Shown: positions 28,861-59,130 of the stretch, piece by piece
Layout: the number at the start of each line of letters is the position of its first letter
Numbering within the stretch: position 1 is the stretch's first letter
Source of the DNA: Aporrectodea caliginosa
Taxonomy: Eukaryota; Annelida; Clitellata; Crassiclitellata; Lumbricidae
Length of the DNA: 64,000 bases
Reading direction: 5' to 3'
NCBI GenBank assembly: GCA_020284085.1
Contig: JACEVL010000835.1
Span: 506,501-570,500 of the forward strand
Notes under the pieces: model-generated
Seen by the model: the letters and a program-made list of their open reading frames with translations, nothing else
Databases searched by the model: none
Told to the model about the DNA's origin: nothing
Translations under genes and position numbers: made by a program

Positions 28861-31800
28861 TCAAATGCAGTTGTATTGTACTGAGATACGTATATTAAAA
28901 TTTTAAAGATATGTGGGGGTAAAAGGTCACACATAATATACCAACCTGTACTGTAATTTACACAATCTAAATGGTACAAAATCCATTTATCAAAATAACT
29001 CAGATTAAAATACACAAGTGGATAAACCTTTGGTCATAAAATACTCTGGTCAGGAAACATCTGGTCATATAGAAATGCAAATCAGTTAATCTTTGTAAAC
29101 ACATACATGTATGTATTCAAGCCAGACAAATCATTGGTCATATGCAACCCAGCTCATTAAGTCCAATGCTCAATCACTCAATTCCCTCAATTTATCCTTA
29201 CAACATGATCATAAGTCGTAATCTTAAACCCTGTATGATCCGTAAAAACCAAATATTCACCTTGATAAATACAGTTTTTCCAAACCTACAACCACTCAAT
29301 GACAAGATTCATATCTTTAGAAATTCAATGCAATCCACAGCAGACGGTTATGAGGTTCTTTCCAATGCAATTCATCAGGTGCCTCCGATCGATAGATCGA
29401 CGAAAGCGCTTGGAAGCTGACAGTGCTCTGCTAATAATTCCACAGGTATTAGGAGGGATAAGTGTAGTAGTAGGAGCACCTGATCCAATTCAGCCAAGAC
29501 CAGCATCAGACGGCTTGCTTACCAGCTACAGCTTACAAGTGGTCAAAGTGCATCACTCTCTCTATCTCTCTGTACCTCTGTCTCTCTTTCTTGTCTCTCA
29601 CTGCATCTCTCTCCCTCTTTCTTACGAGCACGCTGTATCAAAAGCACTTTTTCTCTGTCCATGTGTCTCACTCTGTCTGTCTCTATCTGTCTGTCTCTTT
29701 CTGTCTGCCTCAAATGCACGGTGGCCAAAGCAACGATACATCAGCCAACTGCATAATAACAAAGTCCGACATGTTTGGCTGTTGGGCCAATTATTGATCA
29801 GGTGCTGCGTTTCAACTGCTGAGCTGCATTTTTAAAGGAGAACCCTTCTCAGCAGGTCATGCACCACTGCACATCTGCTGGCAAATATCTTCAACCTTGA
29901 CGGCTGATGCAATCCTCAACACTACAACTAACAACTGACTTAGAAGAGGTAAGAAGACACCTACATGAGCAAGTGCTGACAAAAACTGCGTAAATGCCAG
30001 AGTCACTCCTTAGTCACAGTGTATATTGTTTGAATCTGTAGTACTCAGAATGTCTGTTTCACTAGAACCGATCTTTAGAGAAACGCCCACACATCAACAA
30101 CTCATAACCACAGTCTGACAATGTTCTTCTGACGAAAGGCAGTCCAAGCAGACACGGAAGTAGCCGACGGAGGAAATGAGTCCAGAAAATGATATGGACT
30201 TCTTAGTCAAGAGCTGAAGGACAGAACAGACTTCAGAGAGGAAATTTTAGCCACAAGAAAGTTCAAGATTCAAGGGTTAACAACAGAATAGGCAAGCATA
30301 CAGACAGACAGAGCACTGTTCTTGTCCACGGAATAGTCAGATGGATGTTATGATCAACTTATCATGTTCAGTCTTTGCTGACTTGTACCTCTCTGTACTT
30401 AATGTACAGAGAGGTCTTAGAAGTCAGCAAAGACTGAACATCATAATTGATGCTATAGAAATTGTTGTCGTTACAATTACAATATTGACCTTGGCTATGC
30501 TTAGAAACTTCGATCACCAAAACTTAAATCACTACATTGGCGGCTAAACTGGGCTAATCGTATAAAAGACTCTGCATTTCAGTCAACCTTATGATCTTCA
30601 GTCTTTGCTAACTGCTAAGACCTCTCTGTACTTAATGTACATACAGGAATTTCAGTAAATTCCGTGCCACAAACACCAACTGTGATGGATCTAACATGAG
30701 CGAGTCTCTTTGCAAAGTAACCCTACACAGAAGCACAGCCAGTCTCAAAATATCAATAGCGCAGCCTAACTAGGCCTTAGCACTCTGCTAGAAAGTGTGA
30801 GTCCACGGGAATGGTAATGCCAAATGGGGACAAGAGGAGGGAGGGTCTAAAGTAGGTCATTTAGGGGAGATCCTATATGGACAACTCCACATGTTTCTGA
30901 AAGTGGACTATCTGGCGAATAAGACGGAGAGAGAGAGAAGGAGAGAGGGGTAGAGGGTAAGAGAAAGAAACAGGAAGCAGCAGAGGAAGGAACATTGGCA
31001 ACACTGGTTAAACTGCTCATGCAGAGGTCAGGGCAGATCTCCAAATCTGATCAAATGCAAAACTTGAGCCTATCCGACGAATCTATAACCGATATATTCA
31101 CTATTTGCTATTCGAATACGTATAAAATTTCTCCAACACTATGCATATGGTCAATTGTTGCAACAGAAACACATTTAGATGATGGGTCTACTCTTTTAGG
31201 TGGCAGATCTCATAGTTCAGATGGTGATCTAAAATCTGAGGTGCTGGATCTCAGATCCGACTGAATTTAACCACTGATCATTGGCCACACTAGCATGTAA
31301 ATGTTGTGCACAGGAGGAGGATGATAGGCAGCTAGCTTTGATTGATACCAAGACTGATCGAGAGAAAGATCACAAGCAGATGATCACCAAAACGACACAG
31401 GCTTAGGTGGCTTATATACTTACTTACTCTACTTACTTATAATCAGCTGGAATTCTTAAGCAGATGATTTCAACGCATGGAAATGGCAGATTCTGAGTCA
31501 CAACAGACAAATACCTAATCAAGTACTCAACATTTGGTCGACTGACATTTTCTACTCTACTTTTTTACTGATAAAAAACCGCACAGTACATCAGTTGATA
31601 GTCACTACCTTTCGTTAAATGCCCAACGTACTACTGTCTCCTGGCATCCCTAATTCACATTCTACATACATCTCTCATTCTCATGATAGTTCGTCTATGC
31701 TCATGAATATTCAATTATATAAATGAAAGTAAACGTATTTTGAAAATCTGACATCTTCCTAACAGTTGTCTATTCTTGTAGACCTGTTGTTGTTAAGAAT

Positions 31801-32483
31801 CCAAACAACAAAAGGCTTCATTGGTTCTATTACGGAGCTATATATAAATGCGCGATCCCAAAATAAAACATAAGGTTCAACGGCTTTGTACACATAGGGA
31901 CTATTGGAAATGTTAAACCGGGTAGATGTAATAGTTATTAAAGAGGTCTATTCGAAATAAAATATCCCGATAAAGTCGTACATACCAGAGTTCAACGGCA
32001 ACACTATCGAATATACTAAAACTGGCTCAAGGGCAGATTTTATGTCAAGCAATTTCCGTCGCTGAGAAGACGACGAGGAAGGATTGGCCGAAGAGCGTCC
32101 AATGGGAAGAGAGGGTGTGTTGGCCACGTTTCATCAGATCACTTCTAACAATCAATCTGTCATCATTAGGAGAAACGCTAACTTCCACAGTTTGATTCCG
32201 ATGGATAATATAGTTGGGCAATATTAATGACATCTGCTGCATTTATATCCTGTCTTCTTTAATTCCACGAAATGCTAAACTTAGAGGAAGGATCATCAGC
32301 CTGATTTCGATGACCTTAGCGACCTAAGACACGCGATTACGTGAGGAAGAAAAACACCCGACAGAACAGTTCACGTTCAAAGTATGAATCCATCACAAAC
32401 AGTGGACTGTCTGCTAGAAGTCTATCAACCATCTGGATTCAACATTTTCTACGTACAATTGTAGTAAAATGGAAATAATTTAC
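28861..32483. other. spacer upstream of PFKFB, no gene seen
   Basis: The stretch holds TCTG/CTCT microsatellite DNA (29550-29705), a strong hairpin (30358-30447), a GAGA tract (30920-30970) and unique DNA. A 65-codon minus-strand frame at 32045-32242 has no recognised family. If PFKFB has a distal 5' exon near 32.5 kb, this is its first intron. Confidence 0.35.
30358..30447. repeat. long perfect hairpin (foldback) with partial third copy nearby
   Basis: The arms TTCAGTCTTTGCTGACTT and AAGTCAGCAAAGACTGAA, and inner GTACCTCTCTGTAC and GTACAGAGAGGT, pair around the loop TTAAT. The core is about 78 nt, with arms of about 37 bp and few mismatches. A partial third copy is at about 30588-30646. It could be a pre-miRNA-like hairpin or a tiny MITE. 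Confidence 0.75.
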
Positions 32484-32612
32484 CTTCTTTTTCAACCATT
32501 CACATCTGATCAACACCCACAGCCTCAACGACCACGGCCAAACCATTGAACTAGAAAACGACGACCTAAGCAAACATTACGTCATCCTAATAGAGCAATG
32601 CAGCCGCCATTC
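32484..32612 (-). promoter_or_regulatory. candidate minus-strand promoter and first exon
   Basis: Read on the minus strand there is a YY1-type ATGGCGGC (32603-32610), then a CRE-like TGACGTAA (32578-32585), and about 90 bp further a donor AGAAG|GTAAAT (exon end 32484). YY1 elements just downstream of transcription starts are common in housekeeping promoters. It could serve PFKFB at 28300, but the connection is not shown. Confidence 0.3.
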
Positions 32613-32800
32613 TATTGCTCCGCGTATGCTAAACGAGCAGCAAGAACTGCATATTTCTGCCGTGCTACGCGTAGAACTACACTAGCTTTTAGACGCGATG
32701 TAAAGCCACCACTTGCAGTACTTCAAGACTACCACCAATCATTTCGACCGTAGCACCACTTGACCTACCTCGGTTTCTGACCTGCCACAGAAACGGACCC

Positions 32801-32955
32801 GTGGCGCATTGGATAACATCTGGCAAAGAGACCGAGAGGTACCGAGTTCGAGCCCCCGTTGGGCGGATATGCTTTGTGTTTGCAGGCTGTCTGTTCTGTT
32901 AGTAGTTAAGATTTGTGTCTTGTGAATTGCATAATTGTACACTGTAACCGGTTGC
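32801..32955 (+). mobile_element. tRNA-derived SINE, copy 1
   Basis: The A-box TGGCGCATTGG and B-box GAGTTCGAGCCCC lie in a head that matches the copy at 57890 with about one mismatch in 73 bp. A body with GCAGGCTGTCTGTTCTGTTA follows, also shared. Confidence 0.85.
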
Positions 32956-33096
32956 GGTTTGTTGAATAAACGAAAATATATTATTACCAAATAACCTGGT
33001 TATAGCGGATTTGATTTGATGTAACCCGCATAAAAACGACACAGATTTTTGTAAGACGGTGAGAAATTTCGGAATTTGCTTTAATTCATGTACATG

Positions 33097-33485
33097 CATA
33101 GGCGTAGCTACATGAAGGCAGGAGGAGGCAATTGCCTCCTCTTGGTTTTTCCATATAGTGGAGTTTCAATTGATCAACGACGCAAATGACCAGGATTTTG
33201 GCAAGTTGCCTCCTCTTGAATTGAAGTGTCGTGTTTCGTGTTTCGTTGTTAGGCGCCTGTGTTCGAGGTCAAGTGGGGAAAAATGATCTAATGACTAAAA
33301 AAAAAGGTCATCGGATTTTTTAAAGAAAGTCTAAAGGAAAGGTCATCGGAGTTTACAAAAGTATAAAGGTGTCATCGTCGGAGTTAAAAAATGTAATGTC
33401 TAAAAAAGGTCATTGGGGAAAATATGCACTGGTCTGTGACGTGTGAAGTTGCCTCCTCTTGAATTTAAGTCTGGCTACGCCACTG
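33097..33485. mobile_element. non-autonomous hAT-type element
   Basis: Ends CATAGGCGTAGCTAC and (complement) CAGTGGCGTAGCCAG are flanked by a perfect 8-bp duplication TGTACATG (33089-33096 and 33486-33493). TTGCCTCCTCTTGAATT occurs twice and a related block once more inside. There is no coding frame. Confidence 0.85.
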
Positions 33486-33569
33486 TGTACATGTACGTTA
33501 CTTGGTGGGTCACAAGGAGCGTGTTTTGTGGTGAGCTCGGTAAACTCTGTCCAGTGACCTGGGACTCAG

Positions 33570-33976
33570 GATCCTGAGTGGCCGAGTGGGTTGGTTCCCG
33601 CTCGTCACGCCGGCGCCCCGGGTTCGCTTCCCGGTCGGGTCGGTTTATCAGAGATTAATTTCTCGGATCTTTACTGCGGGTGGCTCGGTCGCATTATAAA
33701 CGTGGAGTACAATACAACACACAACACAACACAATATACTGGGGCGCGGTGGTATAGGGGTATGTTCGGTGCCTTGCAGCCGTAGGGTTGCGGGCTCGAA
33801 TCCACCTCAAAGCCGCCGCGTAGGGACCCTGGGCAAGTCCTTCACTCGCAATTGCTCATGCGCTCGGCGTGAAACTCCGATTCAGCGTACGCGCAGTAGT
33901 CGGGAGCGCCTCTGAATGGGAAATCTGGTAGAGGCGCTATAACAAATGTTCAAATACAATACAATACAATACAATA
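33570..33976 (+). mobile_element. composite tRNA-derived SINE, second copy
   Basis: It has the same two-module structure as 7078-7500 and high identity over the whole length, ending GGCGCTATAACAAATGTTCA and AATAC repeats. A small CA-rich linker (TACAACACACAACACAACAC) joins the two tRNA-like modules. Confidence 0.85.
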
Positions 33977-34108
33977 CTCGTGTTTTAAAGAAAGCTCTGT
34001 AAGTTATGGATTTGTATCATCTGAATGATTCAACTATTAGGCTTACACGTACTGAAGATCAGCTCACCAAAAGTGGACCGTGTATTTTTTTCATACAGCA
34101 TTGATAAG

Positions 34109-34114
34109 TTTATT
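34109..34114 (-). terminator. possible COPA polyadenylation signal
   Basis: TTTATT on the plus strand gives AATAAA on the minus strand, about 700 bp past the COPA stop codon. It is the first canonical hexamer I found in that direction. Confidence 0.3.
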
Positions 34115-34809
34115 TGATGTATCTACATGTAGCATCTTCAGACACTGAAAATGGTTGAAACTTGGTGACGAGTCAGTATCTAGTGCATCACTTGACTAAG
34201 CCTATGCCTTACAAAAACCTTACCCCCTCCCCTTATGATCTACCTACCAGTCTAAGCGGACTTAACATTACAAGGCTTTACTTGGTTTGCAAGACTAATC
34301 CACTGCAAATCAAGTTTGATCTTAAATGGCTCCGTTATTCAACATCGCCTGGTCTCGCATAGAGAGTTTCTGGACTGTGTATGGTTCCACACCTCCGGAC
34401 ATCACTGCACACACGAACTAACTGACCAACAGGCTAATCTGCCAACAACCGTTTCATCAACTGATATCATCAGCATCATCATCTTCAGGCCAACTAAACA
34501 GTGAGCCTTCACAATAAATTGGTCAGAGACAAAGACACTAATGCAAAGTAGAACCAATTCCTAATTATTATGATACAACATGACAACAAAGACCCACTTA
34601 AGACAATAGGAGCAGACAATGCAACAACATCATAGACAAGCAACGATCAAAGTTCATTAATATGTTCTCAACCGAAACAACTCGTCCCACTTGGAATAGT
34701 CTCTGCGCACCATATCGATTATTATTACTATTAATAATATAACATTTGTTGTGTATGAAATTTAAAGTCAACGGATGAATCTGTCGTAAGTGACGTCACT
34801 CGCAGATCC

Positions 34810-53712
<18,903 letters not shown>

Positions 53713-53825
53713 TTTGTCATCTGATCAGAAAGTCAGAATTAAATCTTAGATGCAAATATGGAGAGATTCCAACGTGTCAACAAAATGGCCGATCTAACGC
53801 CCTACGCGATTGGACATATGGCTGA

Positions 53826-54622
53826 CAAGTGCGACCACTCTCCATTTTCTGAAATCCCAAGATTGTGCCAATAAAATTTCAATTCCAGGATTGGCCAATA
53901 GCAGAGGTGCAAAAAAACAAACTTTTTCAAAATTAAAAGTTGGTTTTTGGTTTTAGTTGGTTTTTTGGTTTCTTGGTTTTTTGTTTTTGAGATTTTCATA
54001 TTTCATATCATAAAACTCATAAAAATGGCATAATACCGTTCAAATTAATCAGATGCATATAAATGAAATTAACTAGAACAGTAGAACCGTAGAATGTCAT
54101 AAAACGAAGTTAAGAAAGACCATACAACAATTGCCAAGAGAGTTGAAGAGAGGACATTTTTGGCATTTATAATTTTGAAATTTGTAAAAAAAATGCGGTT
54201 TTGGTTTTTTTTTAAACTAAAAAAACCAAGCCTTTAACAACCCTGGCCGAAAGTGTAGGCCTACCCGAAAAATCCCTAGTCACTTAAAAAGAAAAAGTTG
54301 TGATGAAATATGCAATGCATTTTAACAAACGCAATTATTCACAAAAGTGCCGAGCTAAGAACTGGCAATGAAAAAAACCCCAGCAAAAATGTAATTAACA
54401 AACTACAATGTTTACAAGTTACAATAATAATAAACGTCTTTCAGACTGAGCGAATTTTTCTAATCTGGTAAGCTGCTGCTGTTGGAAAGTACGGAATAAA
54501 ACTAGTCTATTTATATAGGACTTAGAAAGCAATCCCAAGATTGATATGCAAAATCCCCAGATCCCATATCGGTCCCCAGAATCCCAAGATCTTGGGAAAA
54601 TTCCCAATGAGTGGTCGCACTG
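53826..54622. mobile_element. non-autonomous hAT-type element upstream of COPA
   Basis: Ends CAAGTGCGACCACTC and (complement) CAGTGCGACCACTC are flanked by a perfect 8-bp duplication ATGGCTGA (53818-53825 and 54623-54630). CCCAAGAT blocks lie near both ends and a TTGGTTTT-rich stretch near 53940-53990. There is no coding frame. It starts about 113 bp upstream of the COPA start codon. Confidence 0.88.
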
Positions 54623-54630
54623 ATGGCTGA

Positions 54631-55802
54631 CGAGATCGATCCTCATTTGTAACAGATGTTTCTATTGGCTAGATGCAGCCACGTAAATTCCAAATAGCGC
54701 ACGCCATCCATTCGCTTTGGAAGTTAGTAAGTAAGTTGTCAATATCGTAGGCCAGAAGGCCGTGGTTGGATTCGCGAATTTTACAGTAAACCAGAATCTA
54801 TGCATACAATAATTGAACAGTTTCTAGCAATATCAAACGGTAATATACAGCGTAACGTCTTCAACAATTTGAGTACCTTAAAATAACTCGTTTGATACAT
54901 CGTGCATACGAGGAGTCGGAGTACTATTTCTTCTGGAGTGTCCTACCTTCAGGAACGTCCACGATACCAAGGACACCAATATAATTATTCTCTATTCTAT
55001 GTCATGGCCTTTACTTATTTGTAGTCTCGTCTGCTTCCTTTATTCACTAACCAGTCTAACAGCATAGTTCACTGCTGGCATCTACCTGTCTCCCTCCCAT
55101 CCGTCAGAATCTGGGCATCTACCTCCCACCCATACACATATAGGCGAACCCCCTCCCCGTCGTTGCACGTCTTTAATGGACAACCCCAATTTGGTGACTG
55201 TGAATTTGACAACAGGCATTGGCAGGTCTTGCTTGAACAGTTCCTGATCTGTGAAGGCGTTATAATTATTCTCTAAATCGTTGCTTGATCATATATTTAT
55301 ATGTTGTAAAATATTTAAACAAAAACAAGGGATCTAGCTTAAAGGACTTTGGCATAAAAGATCTGGTGACATTTAGGCAGAATGGAAGTATATGTGTTTC
55401 AATGTTTGTCCTCTCACCATAAAACCACAAGGAAATGACAACTCCCAAAGGTACAACTGTTGATCTCATTGGGACTGGAGTCAAAAGATCCTTAACGCTC
55501 AGGACCACGTCTCCAACGGACGAATGTTGACAGACGTGTTAAACAAGAGGCTTTACATCACCTTTAATACCTTAGAAGCAGCACACTACACAATACACAC
55601 ATAGGTCAACTAGTCATTGATGATTGGGTATCGATGAATTGATAGTTTCAAGGCCAATTCTCCATTCAAATCCATTCCCTGTAATGGATTTGTAACTTTC
55701 TTTCAGACTTCTTCAGGCATATTCATTAGCCAAATTCTTGTTAAAAGTCTGCCAAATTTAAGACCTACACTCACCACTGCTGCTCCGGCTTGGTGGGGGT
55801 TT
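54631..55802. other. intergenic, no gene seen
   Basis: Unrecognised sequence without convincing exons. It would include any distal COPA regulatory DNA displaced by the hAT element. Confidence 0.35.
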
Positions 55803-56250
55803 GGGGGGCGTCCATAAATGACGTCACGCTATTTTGGCCGATTTTTGACCCCCCTCCCCCACTTCGTCACAAAAAGTAAGACCCCCTCTGAAAATGACGT
55901 CACAAAGCTCTGACCCCCTAAAACCAAATTCCATGGCGAAGCAAAATGCTCCTCCATGGAACAAATAGCGAAAGCATGAATATTTTAAAATCTAACGGCG
56001 ACCAAATATTGAAATAATTAGAAAATTATTAATAATGGTGCCCGTATACATTAAAATAATAAAAAAATAACGAAAATTTCATCCTCAAAATTAGTGCTGT
56101 TATTATTAAAATTAAATTGTTGTTAATTGTTAAATTTAATAACATAGACCTGGTGTGACGTCACACTACTCAGACCCCCCACCCCATGTCACACATCGTC
56201 ACAAATTTCCGAACCCCTAGGTGCGTGACGTCATTTATGGAAACAAGGCC
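55803..56250. mobile_element. MITE related to the one at 9557
   Basis: GCGTCCATAAATGACGTCAC at the left and its inverse (GTGACGTCATTTATGG) at the right, with inner TGACCCCC and CGTCACAAA blocks, parallel the element at 9557-10010. It is more diverged, and the right terminus has lost part of the G tract. Confidence 0.75.
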
Positions 56251-57089
56251 TTCAATGGAATCGGCGTCTGATTCGTCTCGGTACCTGCCACAGTTCATCG
56301 TTTGAGCATCTTTGCAACACTGCCGACTCACACCTCTTCTCTGCGGTCCTAGGAAACCCGGGGCATGTACTCCATGGACTACTCCCCCCAAAAAGCCGCT
56401 CCCCTACACCTGCGCCCGAGATTATATGACCGTTTTATTCCACAAGCTGACAATCTTTCACGCAGATCGTTTATAATAAGAATGTTATACTCTGTATAAA
56501 TGTATGTACACCAAAGTGCGGATATGCAATTGGTTGAATAAAGAATATACTTACTTACTTACTTACTATTCAGCAATCTGCTCCTCAAAGTCAATCGTGT
56601 ATAAAGCGTATAAACCAAAACATGACTTAGATTTCTGGCACCATATCAGTCAGAGGACAGAAATTTTTTACTCAACTGTTTGGATGAAAAGAACATCAAC
56701 TAATAATGAACGAACTCTATTGGCGTTAAAACAAGATGGAATCAAACACAGTCAACGAGAGGAATTCCATTCTTGCTGCTGAACAGACAAAAACTCTGAA
56801 ATCAGAACAGATTTTGAACATTGTTCTTACACAACACTACCTCGCCAGGTGCATCAGTAGATGTTAGATTAATTTTAAAGTATTTGGTGCTCAGCATCTC
56901 AGTTAATCTAAGTAAGAAAGCATACGCACGAAATACGTTTCTTCGCGCAAATCAAAGTATTAACAATAGACGATAATAGGAACAGAAAGCTCTTCATCTA
57001 CAGTCACACACAATGATTCGTCCGATGGCAACGAAAAACTCTTTCAAATGTACACAATGTCTGAAACTGGTTTTCTGTCCACGTAGTCA
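56251..57089. other. spacer downstream of COA3
   Basis: This stretch contains a short retroelement tail at about 56500-56570, ending TTGAATAAAGAATATAC and ACTT repeats. The rest is unique AT-rich DNA that should include the COA3 3' untranslated region. Confidence 0.35.
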
Positions 57090-58319
57090 TTATGATTTCT
57101 TTTCTGGAACTTTATCAAACTCGTCCAGAAACTTTTCCTGCTTCACTGAAAATATCGTGTAGAAATCTAGCAAGCAGTTAAGGAAAACACTGCCAATAAA
57201 AATAAATTGCCTGATTCAAAGCATTTCTTATTCGCAACAAGGACGAAATGTGCCTTGTACAGTTATGTATTGGGATATTTGTCCTGCAGTTGTAGGCTTA
57301 CTTAGCACATCAGACCAGATAATTTACCAGATAAACTCCAATTATTTTTAAACTGATCTCGCATAAAACCTAATGCCTGGAACACTTGCTCTGGTTCGAC
57401 TCAATGCTGTTGACCAAGCTGATCTCTGGAACAGAATTTTTCATGGTGCTTAAGAGCTATATGATCTAAAATATTAAACTGTGTATCGAGAGTGGCTTAC
57501 TAAAAGTTTAAAGGTCTTATATAGATTTCAAGATAAATCGGATGTCTGATCAAAGCTTAGGTGAAAGCCCTGCAGAAATCGGTAATTTACGATGGTTTTT
57601 GACCACTTCTCACTCCATCATTTGCGATATGATAGAACTCTATTGGTTGGATTCTACGAGTGTGCAAGAGCCCACTAGTGGTGACTTCTCCAGTCATGTG
57701 TGCACTAGATGATTACACAATTTCATGACTTTGCGAGCATCTAACATTTTCATAACAATACATAAACTCATAGTTTTTAATGTACTCAGCATCATAAAGA
57801 CTGGCAAGCACCGCCTTCAAAAAGTAACTAGCACATTCCATAATGTTCATTTGCATAGAAACACGCGCATTATAGCGCTATATGGGGGCGTGGCGCATTG
57901 GATAACATCTGGCACAGAGACCGAGAGGTACCGAGTTCGAGCCCCCGTTGGGCGGATATGCTTTATAGGCTGCTATTAGCGCCGTGTATTGCAGGCTGTC
58001 TGTTCTGTTAGTAGTTAAGATTTCAATTGCATAACATGTAAATGTACAGCGCAGTGCGTTTGTCAGGCGCTTATTAGAAGAAAAGATAGTATTATTATTT
58101 ATTATTATTATATCATGTGTTGCAAAGGATACATACACCGAGCACACCAGCGCCTATTAAGAGGCCCGTCAGTTTATTTCTGGATCGCATGACTTTCATG
58201 TCTTTCGCTCGGTCGAAGTTCATCTGCTCCAATTTCTTGACGAAATGTTGATCGGAAGCGTTCAGTTTGTTGAATTCTTTTGCCATATCAACCGACGGCA
58301 TTTTCTCACTTTTCTCCAT
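57090..58319 (-). CDS. COA3: cytochrome c oxidase assembly factor 3 homologue, two exons
   Basis: Exon 1 (58139-58319) starts MEKSEKMPSVDMAKEF and ends RSRNKLTGLLIGAGVLG, with the basic stretch and single transmembrane helix typical of COA3/CCDC56. Exon 2 (57090-57166) supplies FYTIFSVKQEKFLDEFDKV and the stop. It joins by GTGTAT donor and CTTGCTAG acceptor in phase, giving 85 residues, like the short invertebrate forms (human 106). COA3 is a small inner-membrane protein that helps stabilise newly made COX1 during complex IV assembly. A SINE lies in the intron, and a transposon begins 31 bp before the start codon. A TTG-initiated extension to 58340 is unlikely. Confidence 0.75.
57890..58055 (+). 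mobile_element. tRNA-derived SINE, copy 2, in COA3 intron
   Basis: It is nearly identical to the head of the copy at 32801, with an extra 26 bp (ATAGGCTGCTATTAGCGCCG region) before the shared GCAGGCTGTCTGTTCTGTTA. Confidence 0.85.
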
Positions 58320-58350
58320 TTTTCTTCCAATGTCAATCAAAGGCCACCAC

Positions 58351-59130
58351 CAGTGTTGCCACTCACGTTTTTGAAATAACCCTAGATTTCCTTCTCAGAA
58401 AACCCCAGAAAACCCCAGCCTATATAGACTCCAATATTAGGCATAAAATCTGGAAAATGAGAAAGTAAGTAGGCCTGTGCTACTAGCAGGACCAATAAAG
58501 ACCAAATTCATTTATCTCGTATAATTATAATATAAAACTTTGTCTCTTAAAGAAAATAGAAACGAAGTTTTTTTTTTGTATTAACATTTCATTTTAGTCA
58601 CTTCATGTTTATTTCAATGAAAGTAAAATGAATTTATAAAACTAAGTTTATTAAATATTTACTATTGCCATTTACATAATTATTTCAATTTAAAAGTAAA
58701 TAATATTTCTGTTGAAAGCTGAGAGCAGACTAAATTATGCAAATTGTGAAAACATACATATACATGTTATAAAACAATGGATGTGTGTGTGTGCACGTGG
58801 GTGGGTGTAGAGATCAATCATGGCAGTTCGCTCTATTTGACTTTTGCACCCATTTTGGTCTATGCCAGCACCTCTGGCAATTGACAGCAACAGTAACACA
58901 CCCTGTATTGAAAAGAATTATATGTTGTCATTGTTGTGGACTAAAAATTATATAGCGTATAAGCTTTTACATTTAACCATATTATAAAATTATGTGTATT
59001 ATGCATGCAAAATACCAATGGTCAGAAATATCCCCAGATTTATGCATATTTTGCCAAAAAATCCCCAGAACCCCAGACTGAGGCCAAAAACCCCAGATCT
59101 AGTGAGAAAACCCCAGCTGTGGCAACACTG
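58351..59130. mobile_element. hAT-like non-autonomous element with CAGTGTTGCCAC ends
   Basis: The left end CAGTGTTGCCACTC and the complement of the right end CAGTGTTGCCACAG form terminal inverted repeats. AACCCCAG motifs recur near both ends (58395-58420 and 59030-59115). No clean 8-bp duplication is visible, so the superfamily rests on the ends alone. Confidence 0.7.

Noticed and set aside
29299..29835. 178-codon plus-strand frame
   Set aside because: Its middle is a CTCT/TCTG microsatellite translating to Leu/Ser/Cys runs; no domain is seen.
32045..32242. 65-codon minus-strand frame starting MQQMSLILP
   Set aside because: Looks plausible in composition, but has no homologue I recognise, no clear splice link to PFKFB, and is short.
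55266..55508. 80-codon minus-strand frame
   Set aside because: No known motif; lies in unrecognised AT-rich DNA.
57893..57960. tRNA gene at the COA3 intron
   Set aside because: An almost identical copy with the same downstream body is at 32801, so it is a SINE.
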